Assembly: GCF_026625865.1 (NCBI RefSeq)
Contig: NZ_CP113067.1
Coordinates: forward strand, 1,054,001 to 1,118,000
Source: Microbacterium sp. SL75
GTDB lineage: Bacteria > Actinomycetota > Actinomycetes > Actinomycetales > Microbacteriaceae
DNA: 64,000 nucleotides
Reading direction: 5' to 3'
Shown: positions 34,190-44,547 of the stretch, in pieces
How positions within the stretch are numbered: position 1 is the stretch's first letter
Layout of the letters: every line of letters begins with the position of its first letter
The notes under the pieces: generated by a model
Databases searched by the model: none
Seen by the model: only the letters and a program-made list of their open reading frames with translations
Told to the model about the DNA's origin: nothing
Made by a program: the position numbers and the translations under genes

Positions 34190-34774
34190 ATGTCTCTCAC
34201 CCTCGACCGCACCGCCCCCACCGACGCCCCCATCCTCGACGTCCTCGCCGAGCGCTGGAGCACCCGCGTCTTCGACCCCGAGACGCCGATCGACGAGTCG
34301 GCCCTGCGGTCCGCCCTCGAGGCCGCCCGCTGGGCTCCCTCGGGTATGAACTTCCAGCCGTGGCGCTTCATCGTGGCGCGCCGGGGCACCGCCGCGCACG
34401 AGCGCGTCGTCGCCGCGTTGATGGGCTTCAACCAGGCCTGGGCTCCCGCGGCCGGCGCTCTTCTCGTCGTGCTCGCCGAGACCGAGACAGAAGACGGCGA
34501 GGCTCGTACCTGGGCTCTGTACGACAGCGGACAGGCCGCCGCCCACTTCACCGTGCAGGCGCACGCCGAGGGCCTCGCCACCCACCAGATGGGCGGCTTC
34601 GTCGCCGACGACCTGCGCGCGGCGTTCGACATCGACGCCCGCTTCACCCCCGTCACCGTGATCGCGGTGGGCGCCCTGGGCGACGTCGACGCCGCCGAAG
34701 AGGGCCTGCGTCAGCGCGAGCTCGCGCCGCGCCAGCGTCGCACGGTCGAGGAGTCGCTGCTCGTCGACGACTGA
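34190..34774 (+). CDS. nitroreductase family protein
   Basis: 194 aa. FMN-binding nitroreductase fold: ERWSTRVFDPETPIDESAL, then EAARWAPSGMNFQPWRFIVA near the N-terminus and SGQAAAHFTVQAHAEGLATHQMGGF (in two parts SGQAAAHFTVQAHA and EGLATHQMGGF) in the core. Likely reduces nitroaromatics or quinones. ATG 34190 has AGGAG 5 nt upstream. The gap from the G6PDH-like gene is 159 bp and has no strong promoter that I can identify. A strong terminator follows. Confidence 0.88.
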   Translation: MSLTLDRTAPTDAPILDVLAERWSTRVFDPETPIDESALRSALEAARWAPSGMNFQPWRFIVARRGTAAHERVVAALMGFNQAWAPAAGALLVVLAETETEDGEARTWALYDSGQAAAHFTVQAHAEGLATHQMGGFVADDLRAAFDIDARFTPVTVIAVGALGDVDAAEEGLRQRELAPRQRRTVEESLLVDD

Positions 34775-34794
34775 GCCACGGCATCCGCCCTTTC

Positions 34795-34856
34795 ACGCTC
34801 CCCGCCGGGAGGACCGCCCTCGTACGGCGTCCCTCCGGGCGGGGAGCGTTCTCGTT
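34795..34856 (+). terminator. terminator of nitroreductase gene
   Basis: Arms 34795-34818 and 34826-34849 form a long stem starting with ACGCTCCCCGCC, with some mismatches, followed by TCTCGTT. Placed 20 nt after the stop. Confidence 0.75.
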
Positions 34857-34933
34857 CGCGTGGCGCGGGTGATCCGGAGTCCGGGCTGCCCCGCGGGGCA
34901 ACCGGGACCGGGTCGCCGTATCCCCCCCCGCCC

Positions 34934-35096
34934 GCATAAACGCTATTTGCGCGCAGAAACACGCTCTGCTCGCGTTTCTGCGAGCAGAGCGTGTTTCTGC
35001 GCGGGGGTCGAAGGAGCGGGAAACGGCGCTCGTGCACGGGACGTCGAGCGAGCAGAGACGGCGTTTATGCACGGAGTGTCGAGCGAGCGGGAGACG
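34934..35096. repeat. perfect 23-bp hairpin with outer palindrome and direct repeats
   Basis: The gap 34775-35160 (386 bp) holds no gene. Core: arms 34951-34973 and 34980-35002 are perfect reverse complements (23 bp) around GTTTCT. An outer perfect pair GCATAAACGC (34934-34943) and its complement (35061-35070) encloses it. A degenerate 29-bp direct repeat with 36-bp period starts at 35032 and 35068 (TGCACGG...GTCGAGCGAGC). Confidence 0.75.
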
Positions 35097-35115
35097 CGCC
35101 GCATCCTCGAACGCA

Positions 35116-35153
35116 GAGGGGGGATGCCACGCCCTCGACGCGGCATCCCCCTC
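35116..35153 (-). terminator. terminator of clpB
   Basis: GAGGGGGGATGCC (35116-35128) pairs with GGCATCCCCCTC (35142-35153) in a 12-bp stem with one bulged base and a 13-nt loop. It lies 8 nt after the clpB stop on the minus strand. Confidence 0.65.
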
Positions 35154-35160
35154 GCTCCCG

Positions 35161-37359
<2,199 letters not shown>

Positions 37360-37393
37360 ATGTTCTCCTGAAAGTCTGTTCGCCGCCTCAAAA

Positions 37394-37414
37394 GTTGAGC
37401 TGCGTTGACTCAAG
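37394..37414 (-). promoter_or_regulatory. HAIR operator (HspR site) at clpB
   Basis: GTTGAGC (37394-37400), 7 nt, ACTCAAG (37408-37414); the HAIR consensus is CTTGAGT-N7-ACTCAAG. The -10 candidate TAAACT (complement of 37413-37418) overlaps it by two bases, giving a start near 37406 inside the operator and a 47-nt leader. Confidence 0.85.
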
Positions 37415-37489
37415 TTTAGCAGCGCGGGAGTCACGGGGCAATGGGGGTCGGGGCACCCGAGACGGGGCCGTGACACGGGGAAGACCCGG

Positions 37490-37580
37490 TTGAGGTTGAG
37501 GTCGAGGTTGAGGTTGAGGTCGAGGTCGAGGTCGAGGTCGAGGCGGAGGTCGAGGTCGACGTCGACGTCGAGGTCGACGT
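37490..37580. repeat. hexanucleotide repeat GTCGAG/GTTGAG upstream of clpB
   Basis: A run of about 15 degenerate 6-bp units (GGTTGA, GGTCGA, GACGTC) follows the HAIR site on the far side from clpB. It is the start of a 753-bp stretch (37415-38167) without a recognisable gene. Read on the minus strand it would encode alternating Asp/Leu and Asn/Leu, an artefact. Confidence 0.8.
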
Positions 37581-37595
37581 GCGGGCCGAGACGGG

Positions 37596-37813
37596 CCGTC
37601 ATGCGGAGCGTTGCCGCGCCACGCCGGTGGGGGCGGCGGCGAAACGGCGTGTCGGCGTCGTTCTCCGCCCGACGGCCCTGCCCCGCGGCTCGGCTTCGGG
37701 CACAAACCACACCCCGCCGCACACGTCGCCACGGACCGTCGCGCGGACTTCCGTCCGACACGCCGCCGCCACGCCCGCCGGAACAGGCGTCGGCCGCGAA
37801 CTCCGCACGACGG
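37596..37813. repeat. inverted repeat ends shared with 21991-22070
   Basis: CCGTCATGCGGAG (37596-37608) and CTCCGCACGACGG (37801-37813) form an inverted pair 192 bp apart, differing by one base from the pair at 21991-22070. The interior has no long open reading frame that looks coding. Confidence 0.45.
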
Positions 37814-37879
37814 CACGGGCCGTCGGGCCGTCGGCCCACCGGAGACGGGCCACCGACCGTGCCACGAGCCGGACCACCA

Positions 37880-38135
37880 GGACACCGGGCCGGGACACCG
37901 GGACACCGGGTAGGCGCACCAGGACATCAGGCCAGAACACTGGGCCAGGACACCGGGACACCGGGCAGGCACACCGGACCGAAGCGCAGAACCGGGGCAC
38001 CTGTCCGGGCCGGCGCACCGGCCCACCGGCCGAATCACCGGCCAGGACACCAGCCAGGCACACCGGGCCGAGGCACAGAACCGGGGCACCTGTCCGGGCC
38101 GGCGCACCGGCCCACCGGCCAGACCACCGGCCGGG
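37880..38135. repeat. 89-bp duplication and ACACCGGG repeats
   Basis: The block beginning CAGAACCGGGGCACCTGTCC occurs at 37987 and again at 38076 (period 89). Between and before these lie many copies of ACACCGGG(A/C). GC is very high. No gene is recognisable. Confidence 0.75.
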
Positions 38136-38167
38136 ACCCGTGGAGACCGGAACCCAACCCGGCGAAC

Positions 38168-39175
38168 TCAGGCCGGGATCGGTTCCTCATCCCGCGCGGG
38201 AACATCAGCCCCGGATGCCACGGGCTCGCCGCACGAGAAACGCGCGCGGTACGCCGTGGGGGTCAGCCCCATCGTGCGGGCGAAGTTCTGGCGCAGCACC
38301 GCGGCCGAGCCGAAACCGCACTCCGCGGCGATCCGATCGAGGCCCAGGTCGGTCTGCTCGAGCATCCGCTGGGCGTGCAGCAGACGCTGACGCGCGAGCC
38401 ACGCGGCCGGGGTCACCCCCAGGTCCGCCTTGAACCGCCGAGCGAAGGTGCGCGGCGACATGTGGGCGCGCGCCGCGAGCCGGTCGACCGAGAGCTCGGC
38501 ATCCAGGTTCTGCAGCATCCACTCGGTGACCGGGGCGAGCGAGAGCGAGGAATCGATCGGGATCGGTGAGGCGATGAACTGCGCTTGGCCTCCGTCGCGC
38601 TGGGGCGCCACGACCATGCGACGGGCGATGCGGTTGGCGAGTTCGGAGCCCAGCTCCTGACGCAGCAGGTGAAGGCTCGCGTCGAGCCCGGCGGCGGTGC
38701 CGGCACTGGTGATGATGTTCCCGGACTGCACGTAGAGCACATCGGGATCCACCTCGATCCCGGGGTACATCCGCGCCATGACGTCGGCGTAGCGCCAGTG
38801 CGTCGTCGCCCGCTTGCCGTCGAGGACTCCGGATGCCGCGATCACGAACGACCCGCTGCATACGCTCAGCAACCAGGCGCCGCGCTCGTGAGCCCGACGG
38901 ACGACCTCGATCACGCGCGGGTCGACGGCTCCCCACTGCGCGCGCGGTATCGGCGCGAGCACGAGAATGTCGACGTCGGCGGCCGCATCCAGTCCGTGTT
39001 CGACGTTGACCGAGAACCCGATGTTCGACGGCACGACACCGGGGTGGGGCGCGACGATTCGGAAGTCGAAGTTCGGGATGCCGTCATCGCTGCGGTCCAA
39101 GCCGAACGCCTCGCAGGCGAGACCGAACTCGAACGGGGCGAACCCGGGCTGGATGACGACGGCGACCGAGCGCAT
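38168..39175 (-). CDS. GlxA-type AraC-family transcriptional regulator
   Basis: 335 aa. N-terminal DJ-1/PfpI amidotransferase-like domain (1-170) with the nucleophile-elbow-like LLSVCSGSFVIAASGVLDG, and a C-terminal AraC domain with two helix-turn-helix units (LSVDRLAARAHMSPRTFAR and LDRIAAECGFGSAAVLRQNF). The same two-domain plan is seen in GlxA, FtrA and ArgR-type activators of nitrogen/amine catabolism. ATG 39175 has GGAGG 5 nt upstream. No catabolic operon is adjacent, so the target is unknown. Confidence 0.9.
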   Translation of the reverse strand: MRSVAVVIQPGFAPFEFGLACEAFGLDRSDDGIPNFDFRIVAPHPGVVPSNIGFSVNVEHGLDAAADVDILVLAPIPRAQWGAVDPRVIEVVRRAHERGAWLLSVCSGSFVIAASGVLDGKRATTHWRYADVMARMYPGIEVDPDVLYVQSGNIITSAGTAAGLDASLHLLRQELGSELANRIARRMVVAPQRDGGQAQFIASPIPIDSSLSLAPVTEWMLQNLDAELSVDRLAARAHMSPRTFARRFKADLGVTPAAWLARQRLLHAQRMLEQTDLGLDRIAAECGFGSAAVLRQNFARTMGLTPTAYRARFSCGEPVASGADVPARDEEPIPA

Positions 39176-39262
39176 GCGAACCTCCGGTGTGGCAGAAATC
39201 TGACGACAGGCGTCCATCATGCCACTCGTGGGCACCATTCCTCTACCCGTAGCTTTTCTGCC

Positions 39263-39520
39263 ATGGCTTACTTCATCGCCCTCGGCATCCTTTCTCTGGC
39301 CGGCATCGTCGGAACCGTGTGGCTCGTCCGCACCGACGGCTACGGCCGGGTTCCCACGGACCCCCGGCGTGCGGATCCGCGAGAGCCCCGCGCGGCGAGG
39401 GGCGAGGCCCCGCGAGAGCCCCGCGCGGCGAAGAACCAGGCGCCGCTCGAGACGCTGCGGGCGGCAGCCCCCGAGGCCCGGCACGCCGCGACCGGCCCCG
39501 CCGTCGCGCCCACACCGTGA
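39263..39520 (+). CDS. small membrane protein with Arg/Pro-rich tail (85 aa)
   Basis: 85 aa. Residues 3-21 (YFIALGILSLAGIVGTVW) form one membrane helix; the tail has an internal repeat of PREPRAARGEA / PREPRAAKNQA and is basic and Ala-rich. ATG 39263 is 8 nt after TAGCTT (39250-39255), predicting a leaderless transcript. It is divergent from the GlxA-type gene with 87 bp between. No family recognised. Confidence 0.6.
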   Translation: MAYFIALGILSLAGIVGTVWLVRTDGYGRVPTDPRRADPREPRAARGEAPREPRAAKNQAPLETLRAAAPEARHAATGPAVAPTP

Positions 39521-39648
39521 CGGTCACCGCCGCGCACGGTCTCAGACAGGGAAACACACCCCGATCCCGGATGCCGGCACCCCGGCGCGTCGCGACACGC
39601 TCCGTCCGCGCGCGTGCGGGGTCTTCCGATCCGCTCGGACCGGTCGTC

Positions 39649-40917
39649 TTAGCGGCCCGCGGCGACCGCGCGAGCGTACACGTCGACCATCGCCGCTGTG
39701 CGCGAGGACTGGCGGAACCGCTCGGCGATGGAGGGATCGGGCACGATCGGTGAGCCGGCGGCGACGTCGTCCGCGGCACGGCGCAGGGTCTCCGCAAGCG
39801 CCGGGACCGTGGCATCCCGAACCGCCCAGACGCCCGAGCCGAGCTCGGCGGCGATGTCGGGGTCGCTCACCACGGCGGGGGTCCCCAGCGAGGCCGCCTC
39901 GAACACCGTCATGCCCTGGGTCTCGAACCCGATCGAGGTCTGCACGACGACGTCGGCATCGCCGAGACGCCGGAGCGTCTCGGCGTAGGGAAGGCGGCCC
40001 GAGAAGATCACCGAGGCCACGGGCGACGACCGTTCGATCAGTCGTCGCGCGGCGCGCAGCTGGGCCCCGCCGCCGACGATCTCGACCTCGGCGTCGATTC
40101 CCGAGGCGACGACCGCCTCGAGGAACGGCAGCAGGCGCTTCTCGGGACTCATGCGGCCGAGCCAGATGAACCGCGGGCGGCCGGGCCGGCGAACCCCCGC
40201 CTCGGCACTCAGTGCCGCGTCGAGCACATCGTCGTCGATGCCGTTCCAGATGACGTCGACCGCATCGGCCACGCCGTGCGTCTCGAGGCGGCGGGCGAAG
40301 TGGCCGGAGGGGGCGGTGACGGCTCGCGAAAGGTGGGCGAGCTGTCGCAGGAACGCCCACCCGTCGGCGGGGCGCGGGGTCGCCGGACTCGGCGCCACTC
40401 GCCGACCTCGCGCAGACGCGACCGAGCCGTCCGAGGTCGGCGCGCTCGCGCGAGACCCGACGGCATCCGGAAGCACTCGCCGCGCCCAGGCGTTGAGCGC
40501 GCGCAGCACGAGCCCGGGGAAAGGCGCGGTCGCCTCGATCCCCACGTCGACGCGGTTGTGCATGGTGTGCACCACCGGCAGGCCGTGGCGAGCGGCGTAG
40601 CGGTGGCCGATGAACGCGCCCCAGAAGTCGGCCTGCACGTGTACGACGTCGACCGGGAGCCGCGCGCCCATCTCGGCATCCAGGAATCTGTCCGTCCGGG
40701 CGCCCGGCCAGGTCAGCGCGTACTCGCGGTCAGGGGTGATCGCGATCGACGGCAGGTCGAGGTAGGCCGCGTCGTGGTCGGCCGGTCGATGCAGGCGCGG
40801 CGCCACGACCGTGACGACGTGACCCGCGCGCTCGAGGAAGCGCTTCTGCAACCGCATCGACACCTGCGCGCCGCCGAGCGACTCGAGGTGCTGGTCGGCG
40901 AACATCACGACGTGCAC
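39649..40917 (-). CDS. GT-B glycosyltransferase (family 4-like)
   Basis: 422 aa. N-terminal domain with GGAQVSMRLQKRFLERAGH, C-terminal domain with FIWLGRMSPEKRLL and the nucleotide-sugar motif ETQGMTVFEAASLGTPAVV. About 30 residues of a basic, Ser/Arg-rich insertion interrupt the N-terminal domain around residues 145-175. GTG 40917 has GGAG 8 nt upstream, inside the end of the preceding glycosyltransferase, 5 nt after its stop, so the two are coupled. They could act in sequence on a lipid or wall glycan. Confidence 0.85.
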   Translation of the reverse strand: MHVVMFADQHLESLGGAQVSMRLQKRFLERAGHVVTVVAPRLHRPADHDAAYLDLPSIAITPDREYALTWPGARTDRFLDAEMGARLPVDVVHVQADFWGAFIGHRYAARHGLPVVHTMHNRVDVGIEATAPFPGLVLRALNAWARRVLPDAVGSRASAPTSDGSVASARGRRVAPSPATPRPADGWAFLRQLAHLSRAVTAPSGHFARRLETHGVADAVDVIWNGIDDDVLDAALSAEAGVRRPGRPRFIWLGRMSPEKRLLPFLEAVVASGIDAEVEIVGGGAQLRAARRLIERSSPVASVIFSGRLPYAETLRRLGDADVVVQTSIGFETQGMTVFEAASLGTPAVVSDPDIAAELGSGVWAVRDATVPALAETLRRAADDVAAGSPIVPDPSIAERFRQSSRTAAMVDVYARAVAAGR

Positions 40918-40922
40918 GGGCG

Positions 40923-42179
40923 TTACTCCGGCAGCGGTCGACCGCGGTACAGCGCCTCGAAGGTGTCGAGCGTGCGGTTGATGTCGTGCACGGCGACGGC
41001 ATCGAGGGACGCCTGCTGCATACGCTTCCGCTCGTCGGGAGCCGCACTGAGCACGTCGGTCAGGCGCGCGGCGAGCTCTTCGGCATTGCCCGGCTCGAAG
41101 AGGTAGCCGTTGTCTCCCTCGTGCACGAGGTGCGGGAGGGCCACGGCGTTCGCGGCGACGATCGGCAGGCCGGATGCCATGGCCTCCATCGTGGCGATCG
41201 ACTGCAGCTCCGCGATCGAGGCGATGGCGAAGACACTGGCCCGTGAGTACAGCGTGCGCAGGTCCTCTTCGGAGGCGTGTCCGTGGAACGTCACCCGCGA
41301 GGCGACTCCGAGCTGCTGCGCGAGGGTCTCGAGCTTGGCGCGCTGGTCGCCGCCGCCGACGATGTCGAAGGTGGCATCGAGAGCGGGGTCGAGCTGCGAC
41401 AACGCCGTCAGCACGACGTCGATGTGCTTCTCGGTCGTCAGGCGCCCGACGAACAGGATGCGGTTGGCGTCGCGCGGCGTGAAGTCGGGCCGGTAGTTGG
41501 AGCGGTCGATACCGCACGAGATGGGGATGACGCCCGAGATGTCGATCGTCGACTCGAGGAAGTCGGCCGCCTTGCGGGTGGGGGTCGTCACCGCACGCGT
41601 CATCTTGAACGTGCGCTCCGCGTCGGCCCAGGCCAGCTTCACGAAGAGGCGGTCGAGCGCGTCGGGCAGGGTCGTGAAATCGAGGATGTTCTCGGCCATC
41701 ACGTGGTTCGTCGCGATCACCGGGATGCCGCGCTTGCGCGCCTCACGGGCGAGACCGCGACCGATGATGATGTGCGACTGGATGTGCACGACATCGGGCT
41801 TGATCTCGTCGAGCAGGATGCGGGCGTAGTGCTTCGCGCGCCACGGGAACACGAAGGTGAGCCAGTCGTGCGGCAGGAAGCGGTGAGAGGGCAGCCGGTG
41901 CACCGTCATCGGCTGGTCTTCGATGACCTCTGTGCCGGTGCCGACCTTGCCGTGCTGCGCGCTGGGGGCCGCGACGTGCACCTCGTGTCCGCGGGCGACG
42001 AGACCCGCCGCAAGACGTTCGGCGAAGCGGGCGGCACCGTTGACGTGCGGGAGGAAGGTGTCGGCGCCGATGAGGATCCGCAGCGGCCGATCGGGGGTCG
42101 GCACCGCTTCGGGCGCGGTCGAGGAGTCGCTCGACGCGGCGGGCGCGGGAGGATCGGCGGGCGTCGCAGGAGTGGTCAC
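40923..42179 (-). CDS. GT-B glycosyltransferase (family 4)
   Basis: 418 aa. Retaining GT4 fold: GADTFLPHVNGAARFAERLA at the start of the N-domain, ILFVGRLTTEKHIDVVL linking to the C-domain, and SIAELQSIATMEAMASGLPIV as the nucleotide-sugar site. It resembles glycolipid and PIM-type transferases; Microbacteriaceae have dimannosyl-diacylglycerols, which would need two such enzymes, but this is inference. GTG 42179 has no clear Shine-Dalgarno. The second transferase follows after 5 nt. Confidence 0.85.
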   Translation of the reverse strand: MTTPATPADPPAPAASSDSSTAPEAVPTPDRPLRILIGADTFLPHVNGAARFAERLAAGLVARGHEVHVAAPSAQHGKVGTGTEVIEDQPMTVHRLPSHRFLPHDWLTFVFPWRAKHYARILLDEIKPDVVHIQSHIIIGRGLAREARKRGIPVIATNHVMAENILDFTTLPDALDRLFVKLAWADAERTFKMTRAVTTPTRKAADFLESTIDISGVIPISCGIDRSNYRPDFTPRDANRILFVGRLTTEKHIDVVLTALSQLDPALDATFDIVGGGDQRAKLETLAQQLGVASRVTFHGHASEEDLRTLYSRASVFAIASIAELQSIATMEAMASGLPIVAANAVALPHLVHEGDNGYLFEPGNAEELAARLTDVLSAAPDERKRMQQASLDAVAVHDINRTLDTFEALYRGRPLPE

Positions 42180-42317
42180 GAGGGGTGAGGCCTATCTATG
42201 CGGCGGTCGTGGCGAGGGGAAGGTGCATGCGCTTCCCCACTGTACCCGAGCGAATTTCGGGGGCCCCGGGCCGCTTCACGGGTGGCGCCGACGGTCCCCC
42301 GGATCCCGGACGGACGA

Positions 42318-42352
42318 CGAAGCCCGCCCGGCGCGGAACCGAGCGGGCTTCG
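42318..42352 (-). terminator. terminator of ABC exporter operon
   Basis: CGAAGCCCGC (42318-42327) and GCGGGCTTCG (42343-42352), a perfect 10-bp stem with a 15-nt loop, 24 nt after the stop at 42376 on the minus strand. Confidence 0.75.
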
Positions 42353-42375
42353 AGGGCTGACGCGAAGCGGTGACG

Positions 42376-44547
42376 TCACTCGTCGGGTCGGGGCTCGGAG
42401 GCGGGGACGCCCTGCGCGGGACGCGGCGGACCATCGGTACCCGCCGCGGCAGGGACCTCGGATGCCGCCACCGCCATCGCCGAGACCACCACGGCGTCAT
42501 CCGTCGCCGGTGAGCGCTGCGGGTCGCCGTCGCGCTGCCCCTCCGCCGAGACCGGGTCGAGGTCGGTCGTGGCCTGTTCGAACTGCGAACGGTAGAGGCG
42601 GTAGTACGCCCCCTCGAGCGCGATGAGCTCGTCGTGCGTGCCCTTCTCGACGATGTCGCCGTGCTCCATTACCAGGATGAGGTCCGCATCGCGGATCGTC
42701 GACAGGCGGTGCGCGATCACGAACGACGTCCGCCCCTGGCGCAGCGCGGCCATCGCCTGCTGCAGCAGCAGCTCGGTGCGGGTGTCCACCGACGAGGTCG
42801 CCTCGTCGAGGATCAGCACCGACGGGCGCGCGACGAACGCCCGCGCGATCGTGATGAGCTGCTTCTCGCCCGCCGAGACGTTGGCTGCGTCCTCGTCGAG
42901 CACGGTGTCGTACCCCTCGGGGAGCGAGTGCACGAACTGGTCGACGCGGGTCGCCACGGCGGCCTCGATGATCTCGTCGTCGGTGGCGCTCTCGCGGCCG
43001 TAGCGGATGTTGTCGCGGATCGATCCGGCGAAGAGCCAGGGATCCTGCAGCACCATGCCCGTACGCGAACGCACGTCGTCGCGTCGGAGCTCGGCGATGT
43101 CCTGCCCGTCGAGCAGGATGCGCCCGCCGTCGAGCTCGTAGAACCGCATGATGAGGTTCACCAGAGTGGTCTTGCCCGCACCGGTCGGGCCGACGATCGC
43201 CACGGTCTGCCCGGGCTCCACCCGGAACGACAGGTCGGTGATCAGCGGCCGCTCCGGCGTATACGAGAACCGGACGTTCTGGAACTCGATGACACCGCGT
43301 CCGTCGACGTGGGTCGGGGCGTCCGCGGCGTCGGGGTCCTGCTCCTCGGCGTCGAGAAGCGCGAAGACGCGCTCGGCCGAGGCGGTGCCCGATTGCACGA
43401 CCGCTGCCATTCCGCCCAGCTGCGACAACGGCTGCGTGAACTGCTGCGAGTACTGGATGAAGGCCTGCACGTCACCGAGGCGGATCTGCCCGCCGGCCAC
43501 CATCAGTCCGCCGAGCACGGCGATGCCGACGTAGGTGAGGTTTCCGACGAACATCATGCCCGGCATGATCATGCCCGAGAGGAACTGCGCCGTGAAGCTC
43601 GCCCGGTACAGCTCCTCGTTCTCGGCCTCGAACTTCTCGCGCGCGTCCTTCTCGCGGCCGTAGACCTTCACGAGGGCGTGACCCGAGAAGGACTCTTCGA
43701 CGCGGGCGTTCAGGCGACCGACCTTCTTCCACTGCTCGCCGAAGGCCTTCTGCGACTTCGGCCCGATGACGCCGAAGATGACCGCCATGAGCGGCAGCGA
43801 GACGAGGGCGACGAGCGCGAGCTGCCACGAGATCGTGAACATCATGATGAGCACGCCCACAACGGTCAGCACCGAGGTCAGGGCGCTCGAGAGCGACTGC
43901 TGCATCGTCTGCGTGATGTTGTCGATGTCGTTGGTCACGCGGGAGATGAGTTCTCCGCGCTGGACCCGGTCGAAGTACGACAGCGGCAGGCGGTTGATCT
44001 TCGCCTCGACGTCTTCGCGCAGGCGCCACATGGTGCGCACCATGATGACGTTGATCACGTAGCCCTGGATCCACGACAGCAGCGACGAGCCGACGTAGAT
44101 CGCGAGCACCGTCACGATGACGCGTCGGAGCGCGTCGAAATCGACCCCGGCCCCCACGGAGAAGTCGTCCATCGCGCCGACGATGTTGGCGATGTCGTTC
44201 TGACCGGCGGAGCGCAGTGCGTCGACGACCTCGACCTGCGAGGTGCCGGCGGCGAACTGCTGGGCGAGGCCCTTCGAGACGACGCCTTCGAAGATGATGT
44301 TCGTCGCATCCCCCAGCACGCGCGGTGCGAGCACCGCGAGGACGACGCCGAGGGCGCCGAGGATCGATACGAAGACGAAGGCCGCGGCGTGCGGCCGCAG
44401 AAGCCCGACGAGGCGGCGGAAGCTGGGGCCGAAGTTCGAGGCCTTCCCGGGCGCGACGCTGTCCCAGCTGCCGGAGTTCAGTCGCGCCTGTTCGGCGAGT
44501 TCTGCCTCGGCGCGCTCTTCTTCGGTGAGGGTGTCGGGAGTGCTCAT
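42376..44547 (-). CDS. ABC exporter half-transporter with canonical Walker B, atypical signature
   Basis: 723 aa. Six membrane helices in residues about 50-370, then an ATPase domain: Walker A GPTGAGKTTLV, Walker B VLILDEATSSVD with the catalytic Glu, and signature NVSAGEKQL in place of SGGQ. A ~65-residue Pro/Ala-rich acidic tail follows. ATG 44547 overlaps the preceding gene by 4 nt. In combination with the partner at 44544 it should form a heterodimer (LmrCD/TmrAB type) with one hydrolytic site. Substrate unknown. Confidence 0.93.
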   Translation of the reverse strand: MSTPDTLTEEERAEAELAEQARLNSGSWDSVAPGKASNFGPSFRRLVGLLRPHAAAFVFVSILGALGVVLAVLAPRVLGDATNIIFEGVVSKGLAQQFAAGTSQVEVVDALRSAGQNDIANIVGAMDDFSVGAGVDFDALRRVIVTVLAIYVGSSLLSWIQGYVINVIMVRTMWRLREDVEAKINRLPLSYFDRVQRGELISRVTNDIDNITQTMQQSLSSALTSVLTVVGVLIMMFTISWQLALVALVSLPLMAVIFGVIGPKSQKAFGEQWKKVGRLNARVEESFSGHALVKVYGREKDAREKFEAENEELYRASFTAQFLSGMIMPGMMFVGNLTYVGIAVLGGLMVAGGQIRLGDVQAFIQYSQQFTQPLSQLGGMAAVVQSGTASAERVFALLDAEEQDPDAADAPTHVDGRGVIEFQNVRFSYTPERPLITDLSFRVEPGQTVAIVGPTGAGKTTLVNLIMRFYELDGGRILLDGQDIAELRRDDVRSRTGMVLQDPWLFAGSIRDNIRYGRESATDDEIIEAAVATRVDQFVHSLPEGYDTVLDEDAANVSAGEKQLITIARAFVARPSVLILDEATSSVDTRTELLLQQAMAALRQGRTSFVIAHRLSTIRDADLILVMEHGDIVEKGTHDELIALEGAYYRLYRSQFEQATTDLDPVSAEGQRDGDPQRSPATDDAVVVSAMAVAASEVPAAAGTDGPPRPAQGVPASEPRPDE

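Noticed and set aside
37391..37839. N-terminal extension of ClpB
   Set aside because: It would encode repeated Asp-Leu/Asn-Leu pairs from the microsatellite and run through the HAIR operator; the ATG at 37359 has a ribosome-binding site.
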